Shown: positions 1 through 9,291, numbered from the stretch's first letter. The stretch: 37,762 bases of DNA from an uncultured Planctomycetota bacterium (GCA_900318195.1 ONJR01000057.1:1-37762), one strand, 5' to 3'. Made by a program: numbers and translations. Notes: a model not told the origin generated them from the sequence alone.

Positions 1-2
1 CG

Positions 3-1130
3 AACCGTAGTTTCTTGTTCGCCGAACCGTGTTTCGACGTCTCCCATTTTGTATTCTTTCGCCGCATTAAAGCTCGCCTTTTGCGCGAGCGCGTTCGCCG
101 TTTCCGCTTTGGCGATCGAGTCCGCGACAGCCGAGACAAGGAAACGTTCCGAGTCGCTCGTAGCTAGCGTTCGTAATTCACCGACCTTCGTACGCAACGC
201 GTGGAACTCTTTTGCGCTTGCGCTTCGCGAGTTGACGACCTTTACGACCTCTTTATTGAGCGCGTCGAGTCGCTTTTGGAACTCGCTCGTTTCATCTGGC
301 GTTTCTTCCGCAGCGCGTGCGGCTGGGTTCGGCGTGTTCGCGTCGGTTAGCGGATTGAATTCCTTCGGTAATGGGAACTGGGACGGCGCGGTGGTGGAGT
401 CAGGGGACGGCGCGTGCGGTCGCGTCGGTTCCGGTAGCGCGGTTGGGGAAGCGGCGGGTAGCTTGTGGTCGTTAGTTGCCGCAGCTTGCTCGAGCTGTTT
501 AAGAAAATCTTCCTGTAGCGTTAGCTTACTCGGTAGCTGCGCAAGCGCCGGATCCTGCACGAGACTTGACGCTTTAATCCATCGAAATTCACCCGGCGGC
601 GGCGAGATTTTATACCAAACCGATCCGTCGTCTAAACTAACTTTTCCGATGATTTTAATCTTTTGGTTCGGTCTTAATCCAATCTGCACGGCATGACTTG
701 CCGCAGGCGACTCGACTCCCACGCGGGACGGTACGAGCTTTCCCGACGGGGAATGAACGCGCCCAGTCGATTCGCTCTCCTGCTGTACAAATTTTCCATT
801 AATCCACGAGAAGCTGCCGTAGGGCGGTCGAATTGCACAGAATCCGTCGGGCGTTTTAAAATAGACTTCGACGTAACGATCTTTCAAAATAGATCCGGTC
901 TGGTAAGCGTCGTTCGAGGCTTTAGCGTAGACGGGCGCGACGGGATCGGCGACGGGGATCGAGAAGAACGCGACTTTCGCTTTGGCGGTCTGCGGCGTCT
1001 GCGCGTCTACGCGCGAGTTCGAGCAGTACGGCGCGGCTAGACCGACGAGACAACAAATCGCCAATCCGAGCTTGCCGAACTGCGCGCTAGTTCGGTTGCG
1101 TAGACTTCGTTTGTGCTTGTTATCGGTCAT
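3..1130 (-). CDS. Partial secreted protein with tandem SH3-like domains (3' end outside window)
   Basis: The reading frame is open on the minus strand from an ATG at 1130 to the left edge, about 376 codons with no stop, so the C-terminus is missing. Residues 17-44 form a hydrophobic signal-like segment. Residues about 53-116 and 146-192 look like two bacterial SH3-type beta-barrel domains, each ending in a Trp-containing strand (FSWINGKFV and FRWIKASSLV). A Pro/Ala/Thr-rich linker (about 220-275) follows, and then a charged, heptad-like helical stretch (from about 280) that could be a coiled coil. The role is unknown; an envelope-associated or peptidoglycan-binding function is an inference from SH3-like domains in exported proteins. 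It is divergent from tsaB. The frame is certain from lack of stops and sensible composition; the domain call is tentative. Confidence 0.75.
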   Translation of the reverse strand, partial: MTDNKHKRSLRNRTSAQFGKLGLAICCLVGLAAPYCSNSRVDAQTPQTAKAKVAFFSIPVADPVAPVYAKASNDAYQTGSILKDRYVEVYFKTPDGFCAIRPPYGSFSWINGKFVQQESESTGRVHSPSGKLVPSRVGVESPAASHAVQIGLRPNQKIKIIGKVSLDDGSVWYKISPPPGEFRWIKASSLVQDPALAQLPSKLTLQEDFLKQLEQAAATNDHKLPAASPTALPEPTRPHAPSPDSTTAPSQFPLPKEFNPLTDANTPNPAARAAEETPDETSEFQKRLDALNKEVVKVVNSRSASAKEFHALRTKVGELRTLATSDSERFLVSAVADSIAKAETANALAQKASFNAAKEYKMGDVETRFGEQETTV

Positions 1131-1327
1131 AAAACGCTTTCAACGAGTTGCGCCGAATACCTCGACGCTGGTGAATCCTTTCATTTTGCCGCGTAAAATT
1201 ACGCAGACTCCAATTTTGACGTCGAGTGTAACAAAACTTTTCCGAACACGCAAGAGCAGTTTCTCACCTACGCGTCGCCGTCATTTTTCTTGACCCGCCC
1301 CCTGTCTATCCTGACGAACCGCGTTAT

Positions 1328-1333
1328 ATTATA
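1328..1333 (-). promoter_or_regulatory. Possible -10 element for the leftward SH3-like gene
   Basis: The minus strand reads TATAAT exactly at this site, about 200 bases upstream of the ATG at 1130. The -35 region at the expected spacing is poor, so this is only a candidate. The 1131-1469 gap holds this site, an AT-rich patch at 1383-1406, and no convincing extra gene. Confidence 0.3.
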
Positions 1334-1371
1334 GACGTCGGTTGCGCGCGACGAGCGCGTATGCCAGGCGC

Positions 1372-1400
1372 TTGTTACGACAATATGTACATAACATATC
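1372..1400 (+). promoter_or_regulatory. Possible tsaB promoter with overlapping inverted repeat
   Basis: TTGTTA at 1372-1377 is followed after 17 bases by CATATC (1395-1400), with further TATA-rich bases to 1406. An inverted repeat, ATATGT-5 bases-ACATAT (1383-1399), overlaps the spacer and the -10. The AT-rich patch stands out against the GC-rich surroundings and lies about 70 bases before tsaB. Confidence 0.3.
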
Positions 1401-1469
1401 TATATACGTTATCCGTAGTGGAAGCGAAAGCGGCGCGAGCGAACGCGCCGCTCCGAATTGGGGGAGATT

Positions 1470-2291
1470 ATGAACGGTAAGACTCGAATCTTGGCGCTGG
1501 AGACCGCCGACGTTGCCGGTAGCGTCGCGCTCGCGTGCGACGGCGCGATCATTGAGGAACGCGCGCTACCGAGCGAACAACGTAGCGCGCAATCGCTTGC
1601 TCCTACGCTTCGCAGCGTGATAGACGCCAACGGATGGCGCGCTTCCGAGTTCGACGTCGTCGCGGTTACGATTGGACCCGGTTCCTTTACCGGCTTGCGC
1701 GTCGGGGTTGCGACGGCGAAGGCGTTCGCTTGGGCTGTCAACGCTAACATTATTGGGGTCGACACGCTGGACGCGATCGCGTATGAAATATCGTCGCGCG
1801 CAGTTTTTCCTAGCGCGGTCGCTTGCGCGTCGCAGTTTGTGCTTTCCGTAGGGGTCGACGCGCAGCGCGGCGATTCCGCCGTTCGCGACTACTACATAAC
1901 GCGCGACAGTTCCGGTCGCGCAGAGCGTCCTGTTCGAGTTGAGACGCGCTATCGCGTCGTGTCGAATAAAGAGTGGCTTTCGCGCGGCGCGCAGCGCGCA
2001 GAGACGCCGATCCTTTTTGCCGGACCGGGACTGAGACGCGTTAAAAATATATCGGCGCTTGTCGACGTCGAGCATGTCGTGGACGCGGCGTACTGGAATC
2101 CTAGCGCGCGCGGCGTTGCGCTCGTTGCGTTTCCGCGAATTGAGAACCGCGACTTCGACGACGTCTGGCGACTTGCGCCCGAGTACTCGCGACTCGCTGC
2201 CGCTGAAGAGAAGGCGCTCGCACGAGAAGCTCAAGCTCGTGCGAGCGCGCCGACGACGTCGACGCCGTCCCTTGAACTTCGCGGCGAATAG
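1470..2291 (+). CDS. tsaB: tRNA threonylcarbamoyladenosine biosynthesis protein TsaB
   Basis: The 273-residue product matches the TsaB family. Members are inactive ASKHA-fold partners of TsaD in the complex that makes t6A at position 37 of ANN-decoding tRNAs in the cytoplasm. Supporting motifs are the N-terminal strand ILALETAD, and GPGSFTGLRVG at residues 69-79 followed by an AKAFAW helix, all typical of TsaB. Length is slightly above the usual 220-240; the extra sits in a divergent C-terminal half ending in an Ala/Arg/Thr-rich tail. I chose the ATG at 1470 over an in-frame TTG at 1458 because GGGGGAG lies just before it. TsaD, TsaC and TsaE are not in this window. The next gene, cysC, has its own promoter-like sequence overlapping the tsaB stop. 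Confidence 0.88.
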   Translation: MNGKTRILALETADVAGSVALACDGAIIEERALPSEQRSAQSLAPTLRSVIDANGWRASEFDVVAVTIGPGSFTGLRVGVATAKAFAWAVNANIIGVDTLDAIAYEISSRAVFPSAVACASQFVLSVGVDAQRGDSAVRDYYITRDSSGRAERPVRVETRYRVVSNKEWLSRGAQRAETPILFAGPGLRRVKNISALVDVEHVVDAAYWNPSARGVALVAFPRIENRDFDDVWRLAPEYSRLAAAEEKALAREAQARASAPTTSTPSLELRGE

Positions 2292-2299
2292 CGTAAAAT
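2272..2299 (+). promoter_or_regulatory. Putative cysC promoter
   Basis: TTGAAC (2272-2277), a 16-base spacer and TAAAAT (2294-2299) straddle the tsaB stop codon. This places a transcription start about 90 bases before cysC. Confidence 0.45.
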
Positions 2300-2395
2300 A
2301 TAACGAGCGGCGTCGAGGGCAGGATTCGGCGTTCGCGACGTTGGAATTTGACGGAAAAGGTCAGTGTTTAGTCAACCGTTTGTAAAGGAGAAGAG

Positions 2396-3049
2396 ATGAG
2401 TTCGCCCGAAGTCCAGGTCTTTTGGCATCAGCATGCAGTAACGCGTTCCGAGAAGGAGAAGCTCAACGGTAATAAGGGTTGCGTTCTATGGTTCACGGGC
2501 TTGAGCGGCAGCGGTAAGAGCACGGTCGCGAACATAGTCGATCACAAGTTGCACGAACTCGGCAAGCATAGTTTCGTGCTCGACGGCGACAATGTGCGCC
2601 ATAATCTCAACGCTTCTCCGAAAATTCTGGAAGAGAAGCATTCTCCGGAATTTGCGAACCGGTTCGGGCTTGGTTTTTCCGCTCAGGACCGTGAAGAGAA
2701 TATTCGCCGCATTGGCGCGGTCGCGAAGCTGTTCGCAGAGTCCGGCGTGATAGCGCTAACCGCGTTCATTAGTCCGTATCGCGCGGATCGGGACGGCGTG
2801 CGCGATATGCTCGAAGTCGGCGACTTCTACGAGATCTATATGAACACGCCGCTGGACGTCTGCGAGACGCGCGATCCTAAGGGGCTCTATAAGAAGGCGC
2901 GCGCCGGTCAACTGAAGGGATTTACCGGAATCGACGATCCTTACGAAGAGCCGCTTTCGCCCGAACTGACGCTCGACGCTTCGAATCTAAGCCCTGAAGA
3001 GCTGGGCGACGAAGTTATCTTCTTCCTGAAGTCGCGCGGCGTTATTTGA
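2396..3049 (+). CDS. cysC: Adenylylsulfate (APS) kinase
   Basis: This 217-residue protein phosphorylates adenosine 5'-phosphosulfate with ATP to make PAPS, the sulfate donor for assimilation and sulfation. Seen in the sequence: P-loop GLSGSGKS (residues 35-42), LDGDNVRHNL (62-71), the FISPYRADRD segment (124-133) containing the serine phosphorylated in some homologs, and the substrate lid KGLYKKARAGQLKGFTGID ending in DPYEEP. Compared with typical bacterial CysC, there is an insertion of roughly 15-20 residues (about 72-90) between the DGDNVRH motif and the GFS-x2-DREENIRR motif. A strong AAAGGAG lies before the ATG. No ATP sulfurylase (cysD/N or sat) is adjacent, so the gene is isolated here. 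A sulfate-ester role (sulfolipid or polysaccharide sulfation) is possible but not shown. Confidence 0.93.
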   Translation: MSSPEVQVFWHQHAVTRSEKEKLNGNKGCVLWFTGLSGSGKSTVANIVDHKLHELGKHSFVLDGDNVRHNLNASPKILEEKHSPEFANRFGLGFSAQDREENIRRIGAVAKLFAESGVIALTAFISPYRADRDGVRDMLEVGDFYEIYMNTPLDVCETRDPKGLYKKARAGQLKGFTGIDDPYEEPLSPELTLDASNLSPEELGDEVIFFLKSRGVI

Positions 3050-3088
3050 ACGTGAAAGATAGCGAGTAGCGCTACAAGCGCCGATCAC

Positions 3089-3122
3089 GCGCAAGTCTGC
3101 GTTCCATTTTGCGGACTTGCGC
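3089..3122 (+). terminator. Hairpin after cysC
   Basis: GCGCAAGTCTGC pairs with GCGGACTTGCGC: a 12-bp stem with one G-T pair and a 10-base loop. It lies 40 bases after the cysC stop. Only a short T-containing run follows, so it is a plausible but not textbook terminator. Confidence 0.5.
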
Positions 3123-3172
3123 TCTTTACATTCTTGCGCTCGCTTCTTTCTTCTTTTTTTACACGACGTTCT

Positions 3173-3200
3173 TTGAAAGCGCGCTACAATTTGGTATACT
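3173..3200 (+). promoter_or_regulatory. Putative xylA promoter
   Basis: TTGAAA (3173-3178), a 16-base spacer and TATACT (3195-3200) lie about 100 bases upstream of the xylA ATG, just after a pyrimidine-rich tract. Confidence 0.6.
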
Positions 3201-3222
3201 AGAGGACACTGTTGCACGGAGT

Positions 3223-3241
3223 CGCGCGAATTTGTCGCGCG
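3223..3241 (+). promoter_or_regulatory. Inverted repeat in xylA leader, possible operator
   Basis: CGCGCGA-5 bases-TCGCGCG forms a perfect 7-bp inverted repeat about 16 bases downstream of the predicted transcription start. It could be an operator for a sugar-responsive repressor or a leader hairpin. No regulator gene is adjacent. Confidence 0.3.
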
Positions 3242-3303
3242 GCGGAGCATTTAATACGGCGCGCTCGGCGCGTCGACGCCTATAATCATAGGGAGTTTTT
3301 AAT

Positions 3304-4617
3304 ATGGTCGCTTTTCCCGACATTTCCAAGATTAAATACGAAGGACCTGAATCCAAGAATCCGCTTGCGTTTCGGTTTTACAATCCCGACGAAGTCATCG
3401 AAGGTAAGACGATGAAGGAGCATCTGCGCTTCAGTTGCGCCTTCTGGCACACCATGCGTATGAACGGCGTCGATCCCTTCGGCGCCGCAACGATGCAGCG
3501 TCCTTGGGACGACGGTTCCGACTCCATTGAGAACGCTCAGAACCGTGTTCGCGTCTTCTTTGAATTCCTCGAAAAGACAGGTATGCAGTACTACGCGTTC
3601 CATGATCGCGACGTTGCGCCTGAGGGCAAGACTTTTGCCGAGACCTGCAAGAATCTTGACGAAGTCGTTAAGGTCTTTAAGGAAGAGTCCGAGCGTACAG
3701 GTATAACGATGCTTTGGGGCACGGCGAACCTCTTCGGGAATCCTCGCTTCATGCACGGAGCCGCGACCAGTTGCAATGCGACCGCGTTCGCGTACGCGGC
3801 GGCGCAGGTCAAGAAGGCGCTGGAAGTTTCTAAAGAGCTCAACGCTCAAGGCTACACGTTCTGGGGCGGCCGCGAAGGCTATCAGTGCTTGTGGAACACC
3901 GATATGAAGCGCGAGATGGATCACCTTGCCAAATTCATGCACATGGCGGTCGATTACGCGAAAGAGATTGGTTTTACCGGTCAATTCTACTTCGAGCCGA
4001 AACCGAAGGAGCCGACGAAGCATCAGTATGACTTCGACGTTGCGACGTGCATTAACTTCCTCCGCGCGTACGGTCTCGAAAACGACGTTAAAATGAATAT
4101 CGAGACGAACCACGCGACGCTCGCAGGACACAACGTTGAGCACGAGATGGAAGTCGCTGGAAGCCAGGGCTTCTTGGGTTCCGTTGACGCGAACTCCGGC
4201 GATATGTTGCTCGGCTGGGATACGGATCAGTTCCCGACCGACGTCTATATGACGACGAAGATGATGCTTGTACTGCTCAAGTACGGCGGATTTACGACCG
4301 GCGGTCTGAACTTCGACGCGAAGGTTCGTCGCGAGAGCTTCGAGCCGCTCGACCTGTTCTACGCGCACATCGGCGGTATGGACGCGTTTGCGAAGGGACT
4401 GCGCAACGCGGCGGCCGCGCGCGCGGACGGCGAGCTTGATCGTATGCTGAAGGCGCGTTACGCGTCTTGGGATACCGGAATCGGCGCAGAAATCGAAGCC
4501 GGTAAGCACGACTTTAAGTCGCTCTTCAACTATATGATGGAGAAGGGCGACGCCGATCCTAACGCGAGCGGTCGGCAAGAGCTGATTGAAAATGTCTTCA
4601 ATCGCTTTATGTTTTAG
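3304..4617 (+). CDS. xylA: Xylose isomerase
   Basis: This 437-residue cytoplasmic TIM-barrel enzyme interconverts D-xylose and D-xylulose (EC 5.3.1.5), and the length fits the longer class II xylose isomerases. Catalytic H100 and D103 lie in YYAFHDRD. Metal and substrate residues are present: E231/K233 in [18 protein letters not shown]267 and H270 in [13 protein letters not shown]295, D306/D308 in WDTDQFPTD, and D338 in [14 protein letters not shown] precedes the ATG. No xylulokinase (xylB) or xylose transporter is adjacent, so the gene stands alone under its own promoter, and the carbon-use pathway cannot be completed from this window. The antisense strand also carries a long open frame, which is a composition artefact. 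Confidence 0.97.
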   Translation: MVAFPDISKIKYEGPESKNPLAFRFYNPDEVIEGKTMKEHLRFSCAFWHTMRMNGVDPFGAATMQRPWDDGSDSIENAQNRVRVFFEFLEKTGMQYYAFHDRDVAPEGKTFAETCKNLDEVVKVFKEESERTGITMLWGTANLFGNPRFMHGAATSCNATAFAYAAAQVKKALEVSKELNAQGYTFWGGREGYQCLWNTDMKREMDHLAKFMHMAVDYAKEIGFTGQFYFEPKPKEPTKHQYDFDVATCINFLRAYGLENDVKMNIETNHATLAGHNVEHEMEVAGSQGFLGSVDANSGDMLLGWDTDQFPTDVYMTTKMMLVLLKYGGFTTGGLNFDAKVRRESFEPLDLFYAHIGGMDAFAKGLRNAAAARADGELDRMLKARYASWDTGIGAEIEAGKHDFKSLFNYMMEKGDADPNASGRQELIENVFNRFMF

Positions 4618-4626
4618 TTGCGTCGT

Positions 4627-4654
4627 CGCTCGTCGCGTTGCGTAGCGTCGAGCG
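4627..4654 (+). terminator. Weak hairpin after xylA
   Basis: CGCTCG pairs with CGAGCG, extended by three more pairs after one mismatch, 10 bases after the xylA stop. There is no T-run, so termination is uncertain. Confidence 0.3.
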
Positions 4655-4741
4655 AGCGCTAATAGGCACGTCGCGCGGCGTATCGTCGCGCGTCGCGCCT
4701 GGCTTTACTTTAACCGATTCGACAGGGGATAGAGTAGTTTT

Positions 4742-7720
4742 ATGGCGAGCGAATCTTCGTTTTCTTCGCGACCAGAGGCGGCGTCCCAAGATAATCGCAC
4801 GATCGAGCCGAGCGAGACCGACGACGCGATCGGATGCGAAGAGACGCGCGCGCTCGAACGAGACGCAGTAGAACCTGCGGCGACGAACGCGAGCGCCAAG
4901 AGCGGCGGAGACCGTCGGGACGGCGAAGTTGTTTCGTCGACCGCGACTCTTGAACTAGTCGACGACGTTACGATGGTCGCCGCACAAGCGACCGCTAATC
5001 ATCCCGTTATACCGAACGATCCGGACGCGCTCGCGCCCGGCGCGACTTTCGGTCAGTTCGAGATCAAGCGTTACATAGGCGGCGGCGGGATGGGACGCGT
5101 GTACGAAGGCGTTGATCGCGTGCTGGAACGTAAGGTTGCGATTAAAGTCTTACCGCGTCGTCGCGCAAAGGACGAGGCGACCGTAGCGCGATTTCTTAAT
5201 GAAGCGAAGTCCGCCGCGCGTTTGAACCACGAAAACATCGCGCAGGTTTATCTCTTCGGAAATGTCGACGGCGTGCCTTATATTGCCTTTGAATATGTCG
5301 AAGGCGTTAATTTGCGCGACTACGTACTCGATCGAGGCGTGTTAGAACTCAATGAAGCGATTGATTTCGTTTTGCAAGTAGCCGACGCGCTCGCGCATGC
5401 GGCGGCGCACGGCGTTACTCACCGCGACGTCAAGCCGTCGAATATAATCGTTACTCCTCAGAAGCGCGTTAAACTTATCGACATGGGGCTCGCAAGACTC
5501 CTTAAGTCCAAAGTCGACGACGATCTCACAGAAAGCGGCGTGACGCTAGGAACTTTCGATTACATTTCGCCCGAGCAAGCGCGCGATCCTCGGCAAGCGG
5601 ACACGCGAAGCGACGTCTACTCGCTGGGCTGTACGTTCTATTTCATGCTCGTGGGCGCGCCGCCTTTTCCAGAAGGCACGATGCTACAGAAGTTGCTCAT
5701 GCATCAGGGAGTTGAAGCTCCCGACGTACGCGAGAGCAACGCCGCTATTCCCGTTGAAGTCGCCGCCGTCATCAAGAAAATGATGCGCAAAGACCCTGCG
5801 GAACGGTATCAGACCCCTGAAGCGCTCGTCGCCGACTTGCGGCAAGTTGTCGATATGCTCGGACTGACTGTCGCGGTTCAACTTGACGCCGACCCGCGCG
5901 TGCGCGCTAGGTTCTCGACTGCTATTCTACGCGCCGCGCCCGCTGTTATGGTGGTTGCCGTACTTCTGGTAATTACCGCCGTGTTATATTACGGCGGCGA
6001 TCGGCACGACGTCGTCGTTCCCAACATCGAGTATTCTCCCTTCGCGCCCAAGACTCTCGAAGAGGAACGAAAAACGCAAGTTGCCGATTCCGGCGCTAAG
6101 CCAAACGGGGGCGGCGAAGCGCCGGGCGAATCCGCGCTTGCCAATCGACAAGATCCAAATTTTGCTACCGAAGAGAACGGCGTCATTTTCAGAGAACGGA
6201 ACGAAGAACTTGACGTCGGCGCGCATTATGAAGCCGCAGAGTTAGACGCGCTCTATGCTTCCGCGTATGCGATACGGCGCCAAACAAACGGCGACCGAAC
6301 AAGCGACTCTTCCGCCGACGAGCGCGAGCCGCCCGTGCGGTTAGCCGCGAAATTGACCGTTGCCGACGAGACGCGCGACGCGTTCGGATGGCGAGCGCAC
6401 GCGCTCGAGCCTGAAATCTCGAATTTCAACGTTACAAGTCTTACGGACGACGCCAACCGTCTGAACTCGATCGTTGTGAACTGGCGACCCGAACCGATTG
6501 ATCCGCAAGACGCGACGACCAATCCTGCCTCGGTCGAAGCGGTGAGAGTTGTCGACGGACGCGGCGCGTCCGCAAATTCCTACGCAACGCTACAGGGCGC
6601 GCTTGCGGCTCCGTCCCGCGATCCTGGCGGGCAAATTCGCGTCGAATTGCGCGTGAACGATAGGTTGGAAACGCCTGCGATCTCGCTCGTCGATAAGAAA
6701 GTTGAGATTTTCGCCGCCGACGGCTTTCGACCGATTCTGACCTTCAAACAACCCGAGACGTCGACCGGAGGATGGAGCGAAAGAATGTTTCTACTCGATT
6801 CCACCGATCTGACCTTGCGAGGAGTCGATATTGATTTTACAGTGCCGTCGCAAGAGGTTGTGGCGTCTGAGTGGTCGCTTTTCGAAGCGCTCGGCGCCTC
6901 CAGTCTTACCGCGACTGACGTTACGTTGACGATTTGCAATATGACAGGCTCGACGTACACGGCGCCGCTGCACTCTAACGTCGCGTTCTTTCGCGCAAAA
7001 TCATCGACGACCGACGAGCGTCGCGAGGCGACGGACGCGAACGCGTTCTCCGCTTCGCTAACGCGCGTCTTTGCTCGCGGCGAGGCGACCGTCTTTGACG
7101 TGGAAGCGACGTGCCGCGCAATTGAGACGACTGATTCCGGTTTCGTCGTCTCCGGTTCCTTTTTGCACTACACCCAAAGCGGTTGGAATTCGGAGACGTC
7201 CGCGCCGAGTTTTACGTTGCGTATAGAAAAGTCGATTGCAATGTGTCGCTCAAGTTTTTTACGCGTCGATCTCGATACCGAGTCCGGGGGACGTTCTTTC
7301 TTCGACGCCACCGCGACTCGTTCGATACTGCGCGCGAACGAACAGCCTTACGTAACGGTCTACGAGCCGTCGTCGTCGCATGAATCGTCCTCGGACGGTC
7401 TCTGGGAGAATTCGTGCTCCTTCTCGCAAGTCGCGTTGCTCGACGTCGCGACTTTCCTGCGCGTGCGCGGCGCGCGTTCAGAGGTTGCGCGCGAATTGCC
7501 GTTGCCGAATGACTTGGGTGATTTCGAGTGCGCGAAACTTGGCGAAATGAACGCAGACGCCTACCGGCGACTCGAAAGCCTGCCGCCTCACTTGTTCTCA
7601 GCCGCCGATTTCTCCAACTGGATACTCAACCCGATTCACACCGCGTCGAGCGCGCTTGCGCTAACGAAGGAGCTCGCGGACGAGATTAATCGCGACTTTA
7701 TTAACTTCCTGCGAGACTAA
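4742..7720 (+). CDS. Transmembrane serine/threonine protein kinase with exported beta-helix-like domain
   Basis: 992 residues. Residues 1-100 are a low-complexity acidic/Ala-rich leader. A Hanks-type kinase domain spans about 105-370: glycine loop GGGGMGRV (113-120), catalytic Lys in VAIKVLP (K135), HRDVKPSN (227-234), DMG (247-249) in place of the usual DFG, and GTFDYISPEQA (270-280). A single hydrophobic helix at about 396-417 should cross the inner membrane. The remaining 570 residues would be outside the cytoplasm; about 560-960 has the repetitive short-strand look of right-handed beta-helix proteins. The catalytic residues are intact, so activity is expected. Planctomycetes carry many such kinases. 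The next gene encodes an FHA protein, a phosphothreonine-binding module, suggesting a kinase-reader pair. The signal sensed by the exported domain is unknown. Confidence 0.9.
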   Translation: MASESSFSSRPEAASQDNRTIEPSETDDAIGCEETRALERDAVEPAATNASAKSGGDRRDGEVVSSTATLELVDDVTMVAAQATANHPVIPNDPDALAPGATFGQFEIKRYIGGGGMGRVYEGVDRVLERKVAIKVLPRRRAKDEATVARFLNEAKSAARLNHENIAQVYLFGNVDGVPYIAFEYVEGVNLRDYVLDRGVLELNEAIDFVLQVADALAHAAAHGVTHRDVKPSNIIVTPQKRVKLIDMGLARLLKSKVDDDLTESGVTLGTFDYISPEQARDPRQADTRSDVYSLGCTFYFMLVGAPPFPEGTMLQKLLMHQGVEAPDVRESNAAIPVEVAAVIKKMMRKDPAERYQTPEALVADLRQVVDMLGLTVAVQLDADPRVRARFSTAILRAAPAVMVVAVLLVITAVLYYGGDRHDVVVPNIEYSPFAPKTLEEERKTQVADSGAKPNGGGEAPGESALANRQDPNFATEENGVIFRERNEELDVGAHYEAAELDALYASAYAIRRQTNGDRTSDSSADEREPPVRLAAKLTVADETRDAFGWRAHALEPEISNFNVTSLTDDANRLNSIVVNWRPEPIDPQDATTNPASVEAVRVVDGRGASANSYATLQGALAAPSRDPGGQIRVELRVNDRLETPAISLVDKKVEIFAADGFRPILTFKQPETSTGGWSERMFLLDSTDLTLRGVDIDFTVPSQEVVASEWSLFEALGASSLTATDVTLTICNMTGSTYTAPLHSNVAFFRAKSSTTDERREATDANAFSASLTRVFARGEATVFDVEATCRAIETTDSGFVVSGSFLHYTQSGWNSETSAPSFTLRIEKSIAMCRSSFLRVDLDTESGGRSFFDATATRSILRANEQPYVTVYEPSSSHESSSDGLWENSCSFSQVALLDVATFLRVRGARSEVARELPLPNDLGDFECAKLGEMNADAYRRLESLPPHLFSAADFSNWILNPIHTASSALALTKELADEINRDFINFLRD

Positions 7721-7812
7721 GCGACCCGACCGGTCGACTTGAAATTCGTAGCAAAGCCGCTTAGCGTCGGCAACGCGCTAGACGCGGCGCTTTTAGTTCA
7801 CTGCCGATTGTT

Positions 7813-9264
7813 ATGACTCAGAATCTTGAATTAATTTGTTTCCACAACGGCGCGCCTACAATTTCGTTCTTTTTGCGCGCCGATCGTCCGACGACTTTGG
7901 GACGCGCGATCGAGAATACAGTCGTGCTAAACGACGAACGATGTAGTCGATTTCACGCGTCGATCGATTTTAAAGACGGCGCGTGGCGGCTTGCGGATCT
8001 GAATAGTCGCAACGGCACGCTTGTCGACGGCGCGACGGTTAAAGGCGCCGTCGAGATTCAAGTCGGCAGTAAGATTCAAATCGGTCGCGAGACGCTCCTC
8101 GTCGAGGCGGCGCGCGAATTCGGCGGGCTAGAAGACGCGCGCGACGCGACCGCTACGCCGTTTAACGCCGATTTCTTTAGAAGACAAAACGAATTGACCG
8201 CCTACCTTGATCGCGAGCGAACGGAGAATAGGAGACTGCGCAACCTATTAGGTCAGAATTCCGAGATGATTGGCTCGTCTGCCGCGATTAAAGAGGTCGA
8301 GAAGAGCGTCGAACGCGCGGCGCGCTCGAAGGCGACCGTGTTGATTCGCGGCGAGAGCGGGGTCGGTAAGGAGCTTGTCGCGCGCGCTATGCACGAGCGA
8401 AGCGATCGTAAGGACGGACCAATGGTCTGTCTTAATTGCGCGGCGTTTTCTGAAAGTTTGCTAACGAGCGAGCTCTTCGGGCATGAGAAGGGCGCTTTTA
8501 CGGGCGCAATGGAGACGAAGATCGGGAAATTCGAAGCGGCGGACGGCGGCACGATCTTTCTGGACGAAATAGCGGAGATGAATCCAGCGTTGCAGGCTAC
8601 CTTCTTGCGCGTCTTGGAAGGCGCGACGTTCGAGCGTGTTGGCGGTACGAAGCCGATCTCGGTCGACACGCGAGTCGTCGCGGCAACGAATAGGAATTTA
8701 GAGGAGGAAGTCGCAGCCGGTCGCTTTCGTCGCGATCTCTATTTCCGACTGCGCGTGATCGAGATTAATGTTCCGCCGCTACGCGAGCGCCGCGGCGACG
8801 TCGATTTGCTCGCCGATTATTTTCTCATGAAGTTTTCGCAAGAGACCGGTAGACGCTATCTAGGCTTTTCACCTGAGGCGCGAGAGGCGCTCAATACGTA
8901 CCGGTGGCCGGGCAATATCCGCGAACTCAAGAATATTATCGAGCGCGCCGTGCTTATGGGCAACCCTCCTACGGTCAACAAAGCGGATCTGATGACGTCC
9001 GCCTTGGGAGGCGTGGAACCGAGTCTTAACTCGCACTCGAGCGATTCCGCAATCGCGCCTTACAACGCGCCTGCTCCAACAGCGCCCGATTCCTCGCAAA
9101 CCGTTCCCTTTGAGCCTACGACGCTCAAGGAGATGGAACGTCAACTCATTGTTAAGACGTTAACGTATTTCGGGTGGAATAAGAGCAAATCGGCGAAGGC
9201 TCTTGGGATTGAGCGTACGACGCTTGATCGTAAAATTACCCATTATGAAATTCAACGCGACTAG
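7813..9264 (+). CDS. FHA-domain sigma54-dependent transcriptional activator
   Basis: 483 residues in three parts. An FHA domain at about 5-98 has the core TLGR (28-31), SRFH (45-48) and LNSRNGT (63-69), and should bind phosphothreonine. A short helical linker (about 120-147) leads to an AAA+ sigma54-interaction domain (about 150-390) with Walker A GESGVGKE (180-187), an intact GAFTGA loop (227-232), Walker [12 protein letters not shown] (245-255) and [10 protein letters not shown]. After a Pro/Ser linker, a Fis-type helix-turn-helix lies at about 440-480. It should remodel sigma54-RNA polymerase at -24/-12 promoters. Instead of a response-regulator receiver it has FHA, so control by Ser/Thr phosphorylation is likely, and the kinase 92 bases upstream is the obvious candidate. 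No clear Shine-Dalgarno precedes the ATG. The targets are unknown. Confidence 0.93.
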   Translation: MTQNLELICFHNGAPTISFFLRADRPTTLGRAIENTVVLNDERCSRFHASIDFKDGAWRLADLNSRNGTLVDGATVKGAVEIQVGSKIQIGRETLLVEAAREFGGLEDARDATATPFNADFFRRQNELTAYLDRERTENRRLRNLLGQNSEMIGSSAAIKEVEKSVERAARSKATVLIRGESGVGKELVARAMHERSDRKDGPMVCLNCAAFSESLLTSELFGHEKGAFTGAMETKIGKFEAADGGTIFLDEIAEMNPALQATFLRVLEGATFERVGGTKPISVDTRVVAATNRNLEEEVAAGRFRRDLYFRLRVIEINVPPLRERRGDVDLLADYFLMKFSQETGRRYLGFSPEAREALNTYRWPGNIRELKNIIERAVLMGNPPTVNKADLMTSALGGVEPSLNSHSSDSAIAPYNAPAPTAPDSSQTVPFEPTTLKEMERQLIVKTLTYFGWNKSKSAKALGIERTTLDRKITHYEIQRD

Positions 9265-9291
9265 ATAATGGTGTAGACGATCCAGAAAAGG

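Noticed and set aside
49..696. Plus-strand open frame of 215 codons at the left end
   Set aside because: It is antisense to the continuous minus-strand frame 1130-3, which has a start, signal peptide and coherent SH3-like domains; the plus frame is a Ser/Ala-rich composition shadow.
3286..4578. 430-codon minus-strand frame antisense to xylA
   Set aside because: xylA has all catalytic residues on the plus strand; the antisense product is Arg/Val/Leu-rich with no recognisable domain.
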